The notes below the pieces were generated by a model. The model did not search any database. It was not told the origin of the DNA and saw nothing but the letters and a program-made list of their open reading frames with translations. Positions 17,294-27,044 of a stretch of 64,000 nucleotides of DNA are shown piece after piece. A program made the translations under genes and the position numbers. Source of the DNA: Phyllobacterium zundukense (GTDB taxonomy: Bacteria; Pseudomonadota; Alphaproteobacteria; Rhizobiales; Rhizobiaceae); assembly GCF_025452195.1 (NCBI RefSeq), contig NZ_CP104969.1, positions 1 to 64,000 on the forward strand. The letters run 5' to 3'. The number at the start of each line of letters is the position of its first letter. Within the stretch, counting starts at the first letter, position 1.

Positions 17294-19063
17294 CTACTTG
17301 GATTTGGCTGTACCAGCTTGGCGCGTTTTTTGTGCACGTAGCCGTGCCAGGGTGTTCTCTGCCCATTGCCAATCCGGCGCAAGTTCGGTGCTTCGGACTG
17401 CAGCGTCGATAGCTTTGTCGCGTTGGCCGTTCACCTCGTAGAGTTGCGATCTTAGCATGTAGACTTCCGCGCGTTCACGTGCCTGGAAGAGTGTTTCGAG
17501 CAGGCGATCTGTGGCAATCAGACCCTGTTCCGGATTGGTCTTGCTGCGAACGCGAAGGTTGGCAAGCTTCAGCAGCGGCCAGGTCCATTCGGGCCTCGCA
17601 TCGGACGCACGCACAAACGCTTCAGCAGCATCTTCGATATTGTTCAAAGCTTCATGGCAGCGCCCGAGCAACTGCCAAGCATCGGACGAATCCGGTCGGC
17701 GGGCAATGTATTCGCGCAAGGCATCAATGCAGGGCTCATATTTCTGTTGCCGGAACAGGACCTGCGCGAGCTGATAGTTCCACCAATCGACGCTGCGATC
17801 GAGTTCGATGGCTTTGTGCAGTTGCGCTTCAGCCTCCTCAGGGTGTTCCAGCCGCATCAGGGTCAAGGCCAGTTGATGCCGCGAGCGCGCATTCCATGGC
17901 TCGGAGCTGACCGCACGTTCCGCGTAAATGCGCGCTTCATCGAGCTTCTCACCAAGCCGGGACAATTCGACCGAGACCGTGTGCTGTGCCTCAGGATTGT
18001 CCGGATGTCGGTTTTTCAGCTCTGCAACAAGATCGGGAGGGACGGCTTTGCCGCTATGTGCGGACAACAGTGCCTGGTAGACAGCGCGAACCGGGAAGAT
18101 TGCCGGATCGATGCTGGCAGCTTGTTGTGTTGCGAACGCCAAATCTTCCTTCGACAGAAGCTTCAGCTTGGTGCGAACCACCGAAGCATAGGTGAAGCGC
18201 GGCGTATCGATGGGTGGCTCGATCAAGAAGCGTTCGACGAATTGCGACAGAACAACATCCGGCTGGTAGGCTTCGATCAACTCGCGATCAAATGATTTGC
18301 CGTAGACATAGACGAGCGTGCTGAAACTCTCCTTGAGGAACGGCAACAGGTTGCCGCCAAAGGAATCGCCAAACATTACGCAGCGCGGCAGTGTCGTGTC
18401 CTTGTTGACAAAAACCCTGATCCTTCCGCGGTTCGGAATGCGGTTGTCGAAGGCGAGGCGGCCAGCGGCGCCTTCGATGCGGGCAGACAAAGTGGGCGCC
18501 GAGACAGGTGGTTCGAACTTGATACCCAGATCACCGATATAGGAGACCTCTTCAAATGCCACGCGCGAGCCTTCGACCCGCAGCGGTTCGATGCCACTAT
18601 TTGAAAGGCCTGCGCAAAAGGCCTGATAGCCGATATAAGCCCCAAATCCGCTCCAGTGCGTATCACTTTTCGGATAGGTCAATCCTTGCATTTTCCCCGC
18701 ACGGATCGCCTCAAGAGGATAAATAATTTTCCGTGCGCGCTGCGGACCAAGGGCAGCCATGATCTGGTGGATGGGGCGTTGTTCGGCAATTTCCACCCAG
18801 TCCGGAAGTTGTTCCGAATAAACAAGCTCCTTGTTCGGAGCGACGAACATCAGATGTTGAGCACCGACAGAAGCTACATATTGATCGCGTTCAAGGATCA
18901 GTTTTCGCCAAGCGTCAACACCCTGCTGACCCAGCAAATGACGGCCAGTGATCTGGTCGATAACGCGATTTGAATCATGGTCGAGAAAGATCCAGCCATC
19001 CTTGCCCAGGAGATATTTCTTGCTTTTGTCAGCGCGTGACGTGGAAACGAAATCATCACTCAT
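17294..19063 (-). CDS. AlgX/AlgJ-like SGNH-fold protein with C-terminal TPR repeats (predicted polysaccharide O-acetylation)
   Basis: A 589-residue protein. Residues about 1-330 resemble the SGNH-hydrolase-like domain of alginate acetylation proteins AlgX/AlgJ: SDTHW at 133-137 (the D-x-H pair) and GDSFGGN at 232-238 (the catalytic serine loop). Residues about 370-585 are TPR-like helices. No signal peptide is evident, which is unusual for AlgX/J. The start at 19063 has GGAGG and overlaps the GH16 stop (ATGA). It may add or transfer acetyl groups onto the polysaccharide made by this cluster; no MBOAT partner (AlgI type) is in view. Function is inferred. Confidence 0.72.
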   Translation of the reverse strand: MSDDFVSTSRADKSKKYLLGKDGWIFLDHDSNRVIDQITGRHLLGQQGVDAWRKLILERDQYVASVGAQHLMFVAPNKELVYSEQLPDWVEIAEQRPIHQIMAALGPQRARKIIYPLEAIRAGKMQGLTYPKSDTHWSGFGAYIGYQAFCAGLSNSGIEPLRVEGSRVAFEEVSYIGDLGIKFEPPVSAPTLSARIEGAAGRLAFDNRIPNRGRIRVFVNKDTTLPRCVMFGDSFGGNLLPFLKESFSTLVYVYGKSFDRELIEAYQPDVVLSQFVERFLIEPPIDTPRFTYASVVRTKLKLLSKEDLAFATQQAASIDPAIFPVRAVYQALLSAHSGKAVPPDLVAELKNRHPDNPEAQHTVSVELSRLGEKLDEARIYAERAVSSEPWNARSRHQLALTLMRLEHPEEAEAQLHKAIELDRSVDWWNYQLAQVLFRQQKYEPCIDALREYIARRPDSSDAWQLLGRCHEALNNIEDAAEAFVRASDARPEWTWPLLKLANLRVRSKTNPEQGLIATDRLLETLFQARERAEVYMLRSQLYEVNGQRDKAIDAAVRSTELAPDWQWAENTLARLRAQKTRQAGTAKSK

Positions 19064-19899
19064 GAACACCTCCAGAGCGGCACGTCCTGCCACTCGCTGT
19101 TTTGGAATACGCGAATGTTCTTGACCGAGGTCGCCGCGCCATCCACATCGCCGTCATCCTTACCGGCGAAGGACGCGACCGCATTGCTGAACAGAAGCTG
19201 CGCAGGCGTGTGTGCGAAGGTGTTGCCGACCTCGTAAATTTTCCGGTCGTCAAAGAAGAACTGGAACCGATCCTTGCTCCACAGCATGCCATAGCGATGG
19301 AAAGCATCGGCCAGTTTCAAGCGCGGGCGGTAGGTCTTGGACAAAACCTGCCTGTCAGGTAGCCAGCGACGCGCCGTCACTTGAACCGAATTTGGGTACT
19401 TGGCTTCTGCCACGTCGAGCTCAAAGCGGGTATCGCCCTCACTCTCGCGCACGGAGGTAAGCCAGAACGCGTTGTTGACGCCGGGCTCATTGGCGATCTT
19501 CATTTCACACTCGAAATAACCGTAGCATTGGCGAAAATCGCGCGTTCGCACATACCCGCCGCTGAAAGGCCGCTTGTCATTCAGCTTGCCTGTATTGCGG
19601 CCAAGTTTCAATGAAAGCCCGGCACCCGAAATCGCAACATTCCCGGGTATCCGGACGCTCCTTGTCTCTCCGCCGCTGTCACTAACCTTGATCCAGCGTT
19701 GATCGAAGCCGGCATTGTCGGTGAAATCGTCATTGAACGAGAGTTGCCATTTGCCCTGCGCGCGTTGGAGCGGAGCGGGAATATCCGAGCAAAGCGCGCG
19801 AGCAAGTGCAGGCCGCGCCAGCAATCCAGCCGAAGCAATCCCCAAGCCAGCAAGGCTCAGGAAGGAACGTCGGCTGAATTGCGCGCGGCTCCGCGTCAT
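19060..19899 (-). CDS. Tat-exported glycoside hydrolase family 16 protein
   Basis: A 279-residue protein with a twin-arginine signal (SRRSFLSLAGLG, residues 9-20; likely cleavage near ALA). The GH16 catalytic motif ExDxxE is present as ELDVAE (E160, D162, E165), with FSGGYVRTR and YGYFECEMKIA upstream as in glucanases and EPS glycanases of this family. It probably cuts or trims a beta-linked polysaccharide in the periplasm or outside the cell. Overlaps of 4 bases with both neighbours place it in the polysaccharide operon. Confidence 0.85.
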   Translation of the reverse strand: MTRSRAQFSRRSFLSLAGLGIASAGLLARPALARALCSDIPAPLQRAQGKWQLSFNDDFTDNAGFDQRWIKVSDSGGETRSVRIPGNVAISGAGLSLKLGRNTGKLNDKRPFSGGYVRTRDFRQCYGYFECEMKIANEPGVNNAFWLTSVRESEGDTRFELDVAEAKYPNSVQVTARRWLPDRQVLSKTYRPRLKLADAFHRYGMLWSKDRFQFFFDDRKIYEVGNTFAHTPAQLLFSNAVASFAGKDDGDVDGAATSVKNIRVFQNSEWQDVPLWRCS

Positions 19900-21236
19900 A
19901 CGGCCGCCTTGGCTGGAGCTTCCTTGAGGCTGCGCAGACTGGTTTCGAGATTCCAGGCGCGGTTGCGCAGGGTCTCCACCTCTCCAGTCATGAAATCGAT
20001 CTCGCTACGGAACCATGCCACAGCTTCATGGATGTTGTGCGGAACCTGAACCAGATTGGGTACCGAGAGCGGCTTGTCTGCAGGTGCAGCCACAGGCTTT
20101 GGCAGCACGTGGTTCAGCTTGTTCTCGGTCAGGAAGCGATGGTACTCGGCATAGTTCAGGCGATAGATATGCTGGACTTTGGAGAAGTCCGCCTTTTCAA
20201 GCATTTTCTCGAGATTGATCGGAAGATAGTCCTCGATCTCGATCGATGGAATTGCAAACAGCGAGGACAATTCCCGAATACGCGAATCATAGGTGAAGAA
20301 TACCGCCGGAATTCCCTGATGCAGGGCTATGACATTGCCGTGCAGCCGGAAACCAACCATTACATCCACATTTGCAGCTGCGTCGGCCGCCCATTCTTCG
20401 ATATCGAAAAAGGCGCTCATGCGATTGTTGAGCATCTCTTCCGCCTCGGCGTGGCCAAGCAGATTGAACTTGGTGAGGATGGCCTTGATGTTGTCCTGCT
20501 TCTCCTTGCCGGAGGAGAAAATAGCAAGCGTCTCTTCGCGTTCCCCCTGTGAGTATAGTTTACTCGAAGGGCGCTTGGCGACTGCATCGATCAGCGCGCG
20601 CTGCATCCGGTTAGTCTTGGTCGCGTTGCTGGCGTAGTCGGCAGAAAGATATTTATTTAGTGTCAGGCCGACGCGGGCAGTTGCCGGATCGATGGATTTG
20701 ATTGTGATCGAGGGGCGCAAGGAACGGTAGAAGCTCGGGCAGCCGATCACCCGCACATTCTTGATGCCGAGATCGTTGAATATCTCCGCGCTGTAGAAGC
20801 CACGAACGCCAATCGTCTCGCATTTGTCGGCGATGACCTTCCACGCCTCGACGGTACCTTTCGGCACGTTGAGCTTCTTGTATTTTCCGGCCTGTGCGCC
20901 GACGCCGATGGCGACGACCGGGCCTTTCAGCTTCTTGAGCAGTGGTACGACATGGGCGAGATCGACGGTTTCCGTCAGATAGTTCGAACCGCGCACGACC
21001 GTAGCATCATAAGTTCCGTCTTGCGGCCAGAGCTTTTCGTTGCCGGCGTGCGAGAACTGCACGTTCTTGATGTCGTCGTAGGCGAGGGCCTTGAGCGTGG
21101 CGTCATAGACGAGAACGTCGCCTGTGTTGATGCCACCCTTGTTGAAGGCCGCGAGCGGGTCCTCAAACTTCAAATAGGCGGATTTGTTGCCAGGCTTGAC
21201 CGCGGCGCCACCATTCAGAACAAAAAGTTTCTTCAT
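19896..21236 (-). CDS. Polysaccharide pyruvyl transferase family protein
   Basis: A 446-residue protein with the pyruvyl transferase fold of the WcaK/CsaB/ExoV group. It has an N-terminal NxGDxLVYDA-like segment (INTGDVLVYDA), central GVRGFYSAEIFNDLGIKNVRVIGCPS, and MVGFRLHGNVIALHQGIPAVFF. It would add a ketal-linked pyruvate to a sugar from phosphoenolpyruvate. The last 60 residues form a likely coiled-coil tail. GAGGAA precedes the ATG. A second member of the family lies at 27045-28232, about 30 percent alike by eye. Confidence 0.85.
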   Translation of the reverse strand: MKKLFVLNGGAAVKPGNKSAYLKFEDPLAAFNKGGINTGDVLVYDATLKALAYDDIKNVQFSHAGNEKLWPQDGTYDATVVRGSNYLTETVDLAHVVPLLKKLKGPVVAIGVGAQAGKYKKLNVPKGTVEAWKVIADKCETIGVRGFYSAEIFNDLGIKNVRVIGCPSFYRSLRPSITIKSIDPATARVGLTLNKYLSADYASNATKTNRMQRALIDAVAKRPSSKLYSQGEREETLAIFSSGKEKQDNIKAILTKFNLLGHAEAEEMLNNRMSAFFDIEEWAADAAANVDVMVGFRLHGNVIALHQGIPAVFFTYDSRIRELSSLFAIPSIEIEDYLPINLEKMLEKADFSKVQHIYRLNYAEYHRFLTENKLNHVLPKPVAAPADKPLSVPNLVQVPHNIHEAVAWFRSEIDFMTGEVETLRNRAWNLETSLRSLKEAPAKAAV

Positions 21237-21238
21237 CG

Positions 21239-24107
21239 TTAGTTCCTCAAATTATGCATGTGGGCTGATCCGGCAGCAGCGATCTGCAGCGGCCTGATTT
21301 CGGAAATTTCGTCACGCTGTTTTGGCGCTGCCTCGCGCGGAAACCGCTCGAAAGATGGTATCCGCTCGGGCGTGGTTGGCGCTGTCTGTTCGACAAGCTT
21401 CAGGGTTGTCTCCACCGGGAGGGTGGGAAGCCGGTCAGGGAACCATGACTTCAACTGGTTTACCAGCGGTTCGACACTGTATTCCCACATGAGGGAACCG
21501 CCGCGCTCTGCAGCAGCTTCAGACAGGCGGCGCAACGCAGCGGGATCCTCTGACAATGCCATGATGATTTCAGTCAGTTCCCGGCTGATAACGTTGTCGT
21601 CCGTCGACTCGATCAACAGGCCATCGACACCGTGGTCGATGAGTTCGCCGACCGCGCCGACTGACGTTGCGATCGGTACACAACCCAGCCGCTGAGCCTC
21701 GATAATGGTCAAGGGTGCACCTTCCCAGCGCGACGGCAACACCACCACGTCGGCCCAGGCGAAGGCTTTGTTCAGGTGCCTGCTCGAAAAGACTGGCGGT
21801 TCAACGTGAACGCCTATTTCGGCAAAACGTTCTTTCCACGAACCTCCGGCGCCAGCGTCCATGACATCGCTGCCAATGATTTTCCAATCGATCGGTGCTG
21901 AGCGATGGCGCAGGTCGCGAACAGAGGCGAACAATCGCTCGATACCCTTTTGAGCGTCGAGTCGACCCAGGAAAAGCACGTTCAGTCTGTCGCGTTGCGG
22001 CCTGTTGCGGCGCGCTGCGAGGATAGCTTCCTGGTCCTTGGAGGAAAGTGCATAACTTGCGGCATTTTGAATGTGCATGAGTTTGGCATCCGGGACGCCC
22101 ATGCCATGCAACCACTCCGCCATATCCCTGGAGCAGGTCAGGATCGTGTCATAGACGTGTTCGAAGGCGAGCGTGAGGTAAGGATGGCCCGCATCACGGC
22201 CCATTTTCGATTTATCGAGCACGTGAACATAGTTCAGCACCTTCATGCCGCGGCGGCGAAGTTCACCGAGCATGGAATTGACCGGGGCTGCCTGGTTGTT
22301 GATCACCACATCCAGCCCCGCGAGAAAGCCCATGATCAGCTCGGCCTTCGCGGCCTCGTCATGGCCCATCAACAAATCATGCCCGGCAAACTGATTGGGT
22401 CCGCCCCAGAGCGGGTAATCATCTGCGAGGAAGTTAACCGTCTTGAACACGCCATCGTTTTCGGGAATGCGATTATAAACCGGCTTGCCAAGCAGGAAGA
22501 GGTGGACTTCGCAGCCTGCGTTCTTCAATGCCTGCGCCACAGCATAGGCGACTTTTTCGACACCGCCGAAGCTGCCAATGGGTAAAAGAAATCCGACGCG
22601 CAGCGGATTGGACGCATGGGCGAGCCTTGGCATTACTGGCCTTGCGCCCACAGCATGCCGCAACAATTCGAAATAGCGGCTGCGATTGGGGAAATAGACG
22701 GAACGCCAGAGCCAGCGGTTTCTGGACTGCAATCGATAGCCGGAATCGCGCAGTGCCCCCAATGTAGCCAGAAGAGCATTGGTGGGGGACAAGGCAGTAC
22801 TTTGCATTTCTCTCGACGTGAATGGCCCGCTGATGACGATTTCGATCACATTGGGACTTGGAACCGGCTTGTGCAGTGAGCGCGTCCAATCGTCGGATGC
22901 GTCATCTGCGCAGGTTGAGAAAATATCGAATGTACACATCCAGCCGAAAGGCTTGTCGGCAAGTGGCTCCGCGTCGCTGATCTTGCGTATGTCAATGCCG
23001 ACCTTGGCGTTGTTCCGCTCGAAGCGAATGGCGACGAAATGGTGTTTTTGAGCAATCCGCTCGCCCAGCCACAGCAGATTGTGGATCAAGCCGAGTCGGG
23101 TCAGCGCCTCTCTGTGTGCCGCCGTCATCCACAATAGAAATGGTGGAACACCGAAGGTTTCCGGTTCAGCCTTCGCTGCCCAGAAACGCGTGACAAAATC
23201 CTCCAGGCTGCACTTGGCATGCTCGACTGTCGGATCGGTGAACAGATCCACCGCATAAGTGCCCATGCCGATCGCAGCATAGCGCGGCGTTTCCTCGTGT
23301 TCCCAGGCAAGCAGGGTTTCGGCGGCAAAGAGCTTCTTATGCTTCTGCCGGATGTAGGTCAGAATGCCTTCTCGCGTGCGATTTGAATCGCGCAGCATGC
23401 TCTCGGCGCGCTGACGGTATTCGAAACCGAAGAAAGGATAGTTCGCGCCAAGGAAGCCGCGCCCGATCGCCTGTAGCCAGAAGTCCCAGTCCTCAAAACC
23501 AGCTTTCATGCTCTCATCGAAACGCACGCCGGCATCGAGCATACGCCGCGAAACCAGACTGCCGGCTTCGCATATATTGTCGAAGGTCAGGTGCAGCAGG
23601 CGCGAGTACTGCGTTGTGTAATTTCCATTCCACTCGATGCCGAACTTGTCGATATTCGGATAGATCCAGTCGACCTTGTCGTCCGACTTCATGAATTCGA
23701 GAATGTCGCGGATCGCAGTGCGTGTAATGCGGTTGTCGGCGTCAAGAAAATAGACGGCTTCGAGATCCGGGAAATTGCGGAGCGCAAACTCGATGCCATA
23801 GTTACGGGCTGAACTCAGCCCTCCATTGGCCTTGCGCAGGTAAAAGACGTTTTCATGTGCCAGCGCATAAGTCCGCCCGATTTCGCCGGTTTCCGGATAG
23901 GGACAACCATCGTCGATGATCACTGCCGCGATACCGAAAGGCGCTTCCTGCGCCAAAACGGATCTCGACAGCTTCCGCGAGAAGCACAGAGTGCTTGTAG
24001 GCCGGTATGAGCACTGCCACCCTAGTCGGCGGTGGACTATCCGGGTCGATATCGGACGGCAATTGCGTGGCGATCTGTTCTCGGAGACGGCTGATCTGGT
24101 CCAGCAT
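21239..24107 (-). pseudogene. Large GT2-GT4 bifunctional glycosyltransferase, broken by a 1-base frameshift near its start
   Basis: Read as one gene from the ATG at 24107 it encodes about 955 residues: an N-terminal GT2 domain (RVAVLIPAYKHSVLLAEAV, then IIDDGCPYPETGE, ARNYGIEFAL, and AVYFLDADNR with the DxD-like metal motif) and a C-terminal GT4 domain (VGFLLPIGSFGGVEKVA, LNVLFLGRLDAQKGIERL, PSRWEGAPLTIIEAQRLGC). The frame breaks after about 45 codons. Removing one base in 23960-23968 (GGATCTCGA) gives the continuous E-A-V-E-S-V-L-A-Q-E. The total length is 3n+1. Alternatively translation could begin inside and lose the first GT2 strand. It should add two sugars during glycan assembly. Confidence 0.82.
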
Positions 24108-24112
24108 GAAAA

Positions 24113-25642
24113 TTATCCGTTGACCATGAGGCTGATGTTGCGGAATTTCGCCCAGGCGAAAGCGTTGTCTCCCGGATTGTCCTTCATTCGGGTAGCGATG
24201 TAGATGTTTTGCCACACGCCAACCTGCTCGGTAATGAAGGCGTTGAGCCGCGGCTCTTCACCCGGCGCAACACTAACCCAACCTGAAAATCCTTCTCCGG
24301 CGCCGGGTGTCCGTTGCTCATCTAATAGCTGACGCGCAGTACGAATGTCGCTCGCAATTACCAGGGCGAAATCAACATCCTTCGATTCTTCATTATCGAT
24401 GACTGCACTGGACGAGATGCGCAGGATATTGGGTGGGCAGGCAGCCGGTATATGGCCGATCGTTATACCGGTTGATGGCGGATGACAGCCAATGGCTCTT
24501 TCTTCGGGCAGAGGAAGGATGGCCGCGAAATCGAACGAGATCTCGTCCGTGTTGGACAGGTCCGCCAGTTCGAGAATGCCGGTTGCCATCGGCATTTCCC
24601 GAAAGCCGCCGTCTCTTGTGTCCTGGGATTGAGCCGGCAAATAGTTCGCCCAGCTCGGAAGCAGAACTCCTGGCATGCCGCACCATATCTGCATGGCAAG
24701 GCTGTTCTTCAGCAGCGGTGTGTCGTTTGCCGCGTCTCGAACCTGAAACATGTCGAGCGGCTGAAGTCCGCCAAGTGACAACAGTGGCATTTCATCGTCC
24801 ATGCTCTCGATACGAAGGCGCAGGCTCAGCGTTCGCCGCAAGCCGGCAAGCGTGCGCGAGAGGCCGAGATAGTTCCAGCCCTGACCAAGTCTTGAAAGCG
24901 GCACTACCCAACTCTCGACAACACACATGTCTTCCAGCGTGACCAACTGGGCATGCAGAGTGGCGTCGCCGCGTTGCATCAGACGTTCGAAATGGATGGC
25001 AACGGCGCTGACGCCTGCACTGGCGACTGGAAGGATTTGCGATACCCCTTCGAATGACGCATCGGCCAGAACGTTGGAACGCGACGAACTGCGGACCGGC
25101 TCGTTTGAGAAGGCGAGGTCGAAGGGTTGCAACCCCTGCCTGTCGACAAAACTCTCGACAGCAGCAAACCTATTCTGCAGATTGTCATTCAAAGTGCGCA
25201 AGGCAAGCAATTCGCGATTTGACTGCGTGATTTTCCTCGCTTCGAACACCACTAAGCTCGCGAGCTTCTGAATAATCAAACCTGCCGTCTCAATCTCCCG
25301 CCCGGCATGCCATTCAAAAACAGTTGGTTCGTCGACTACACCACGGCTTTTCAACCAGTCTAGTAGTCGCTTTTCCCGGCCCCGATGAACGGGATTGATG
25401 AGAACAGCCAGCGTGCACAGGGGCGCCTCATGCATCTCGAATTTCCTGCCGGATGCATCCGACAACATTGCCGCGTCATCCTTGACACCTTCGAAACCCA
25501 GAATTTTTATAGCTTTCGATAGGCCCTCGGGCAGCTCGTCATAGTCAATGCCCATGCGAAGCAGGATCGGTTCCTTCAGCAAGTCAATTTCTCTCAAAGA
25601 TTTCGCAACCGGCGAAAGCTTGTACGAAGTCTGAACCGTCAT
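24113..25642 (-). CDS. Polysaccharide-cluster protein of unknown function
   Basis: A 509-residue protein with no catalytic motif that I recognise and no signal or membrane segment. Residues about 100-180 are helical and may form a short coiled coil. The rest looks beta-rich, similar in texture to the N-terminal parts of the big GT2 proteins at 29594-31834 and 34734-37010, and it contains GFSGWVS near the C-terminus. It is the first gene of the minus-strand operon 25642-17294 (followed after 5 bases by the GT2-GT4 gene), behind a 259-base AT-rich promoter region. A carbohydrate-binding or scaffold role is possible but not shown. Confidence 0.6.
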   Translation of the reverse strand: MTVQTSYKLSPVAKSLREIDLLKEPILLRMGIDYDELPEGLSKAIKILGFEGVKDDAAMLSDASGRKFEMHEAPLCTLAVLINPVHRGREKRLLDWLKSRGVVDEPTVFEWHAGREIETAGLIIQKLASLVVFEARKITQSNRELLALRTLNDNLQNRFAAVESFVDRQGLQPFDLAFSNEPVRSSSRSNVLADASFEGVSQILPVASAGVSAVAIHFERLMQRGDATLHAQLVTLEDMCVVESWVVPLSRLGQGWNYLGLSRTLAGLRRTLSLRLRIESMDDEMPLLSLGGLQPLDMFQVRDAANDTPLLKNSLAMQIWCGMPGVLLPSWANYLPAQSQDTRDGGFREMPMATGILELADLSNTDEISFDFAAILPLPEERAIGCHPPSTGITIGHIPAACPPNILRISSSAVIDNEESKDVDFALVIASDIRTARQLLDEQRTPGAGEGFSGWVSVAPGEEPRLNAFITEQVGVWQNIYIATRMKDNPGDNAFAWAKFRNISLMVNG

Positions 25643-25806
25643 TTCCCTAATCCTTGACCAACCACAGGCGCTGAACCGTGTCTCTATACAAATAGAATGG
25701 CAGATTGATGAAGCTTGTCACATAAATATATTGCAGCGCAACACTAAAATATTTGATCGCGTGCGTTTTTATTCTTCACGTAACTTACAATCATTGTGAA
25801 AGTAAT

Positions 25807-25827
25807 TTATTTCAAAATTCAAAGTAT
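25807..25827. promoter_or_regulatory. Imperfect copy of the MarR-gene palindrome upstream of the glycosyltransferase operon
   Basis: This 21-base stretch, with TTTCAAAATT in its centre-left and AAAGTA on the right, matches the perfect palindrome at 41372-41392 at 17 of 21 positions by my alignment. It lies about 165 bases upstream of the first gene of the operon at 25642, in an AT-rich gap where chance matches are easier. A weak candidate operator. The rest of the 25643-25901 gap holds no gene. Confidence 0.35.
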
Positions 25828-25852
25828 TTACCGGCGTGTTGCCTGTTACTAT

Positions 25853-25885
25853 AGCAGCGCCGGCGTTTCGAACGTCGTCGCTGCT
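25853..25885 (-). terminator. Stem-loop downstream of galE
   Basis: AGCAGCG (25853-25859 region) pairs with CGCTGCT, and an inner CGGCGTT/AACGTCG pairs with one wobble around a TCG loop. It begins 17 bases past the galE stop. No U-tract follows on the minus strand, so it may slow or protect the 3' end rather than be a classical intrinsic terminator. Confidence 0.45.
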
Positions 25886-25901
25886 GTACCCATGGAAATG
25901 G

Positions 25902-26921
25902 CTAGACGGCAATGAGCTTTCCCGGCGCGTCATCCGCTCTCAACGATTGCAGTTTTCGTTCCCAAGCAAGAGCATCCCCAACGATCAGGTCAAGATCGGC
26001 ACGCTTGGGTGAGAAACCAAATTCCTTGCAGACCCGATCATTACCAGCCACCAGAATAGCCGGATCACCGGCACGTCGGGGCGCCATGCGCACAGAAAAA
26101 TCAACACCCGACACGCGCTTGACCGCGTCGATGATCTTAAGCACGGAGTAGCCATAACCATATCCGCAATTGGCGGAAGTGCTTTTGCCGCCAGCTTCCA
26201 GGTAATTGAGCGCACAGAGATGCGCCTGAGCCAGATCGCTGACGTGAATATAATCGCGGATACAGGTTCCGTCGGCTGTCGGGTAGTCCGTGCCGTAAAC
26301 CTCGATATGAGAGCGTTCGCCCGTCGCAGCCTGGCTGGCGATCTTGATCAGGTGGGTTGCGCGCGGAAACGACTGTCCGGAACGCAGTTGTGGATCGGCG
26401 CCGGCCACGTTGAAATAGCGCAGCGCAACATAGTTGAAATCCGGATGAGCGGCTGCCGCGTCGCGCAACATCCACTCCGTCATCAGTTTTGACGTGCCAT
26501 AGGGCGAAATCGGTTGATGGGGCATTTCTTCGGTCATTGGCGTCTTCTCGGGCTCGCCATAGACGGCGGCTGTGGACGAAAAAATGAAATGCTCGATACC
26601 TTCGGCGATAGCCGCCTCGATCAACGCGCGCGACTGCACCGTGTTGTTACGGTAATAGAAAAGCGGCTCGCGCACGGAATCCGGCACAACGATAGAGCCG
26701 GCAAAATGCAGGATCGCGGTCACTCCGTGCGTGCGGATCACATCGCGCACGAGCGCCTGATCGCCGACATCGCCCTCGATGAACGGGACGTCTTCGGGCA
26801 CCAACCAGGAAAAACCGCAGCTCAGATCATCGAGCACGACAACGGATCGTCCCGCGTCTTTCAATGCGAGCACCATATGGCTGCCTATATAGCCTGCACC
26901 ACCTGTAACAAGAACGGTCAT
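25902..26921 (-). CDS. galE: UDP-glucose 4-epimerase
   Basis: A 339-residue short-chain epimerase starting MTVLVTGGAGYIGSHM, with the Rossmann GxxGxxG for NAD, the catalytic YGTSK (Y-x-x-x-K), and the NVAGADP and RDYIHVSDLA segments of GalE. It interconverts UDP-glucose and UDP-galactose, supplying UDP-galactose for the surrounding glycosyltransferases. AGGAG precedes this ATG; the frame stays open to 27008 but without support. It has its own 123-base upstream gap and probably its own promoter. Confidence 0.95.
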   Translation of the reverse strand: MTVLVTGGAGYIGSHMVLALKDAGRSVVVLDDLSCGFSWLVPEDVPFIEGDVGDQALVRDVIRTHGVTAILHFAGSIVVPDSVREPLFYYRNNTVQSRALIEAAIAEGIEHFIFSSTAAVYGEPEKTPMTEEMPHQPISPYGTSKLMTEWMLRDAAAAHPDFNYVALRYFNVAGADPQLRSGQSFPRATHLIKIASQAATGERSHIEVYGTDYPTADGTCIRDYIHVSDLAQAHLCALNYLEAGGKSTSANCGYGYGYSVLKIIDAVKRVSGVDFSVRMAPRRAGDPAILVAGNDRVCKEFGFSPKRADLDLIVGDALAWERKLQSLRADDAPGKLIAV

Positions 26922-27044
26922 TGGGGAAACTCCTGAAATTCTGTTTGAGGGATTGTTTGTAAGGATCTGGCTTTTGCCAATTAGCGAATTCTGGTTAGAC
27001 CTCCCCAACCCTGCTGCGTTCCCCCCATGAAAGTCGCGCTGGTA

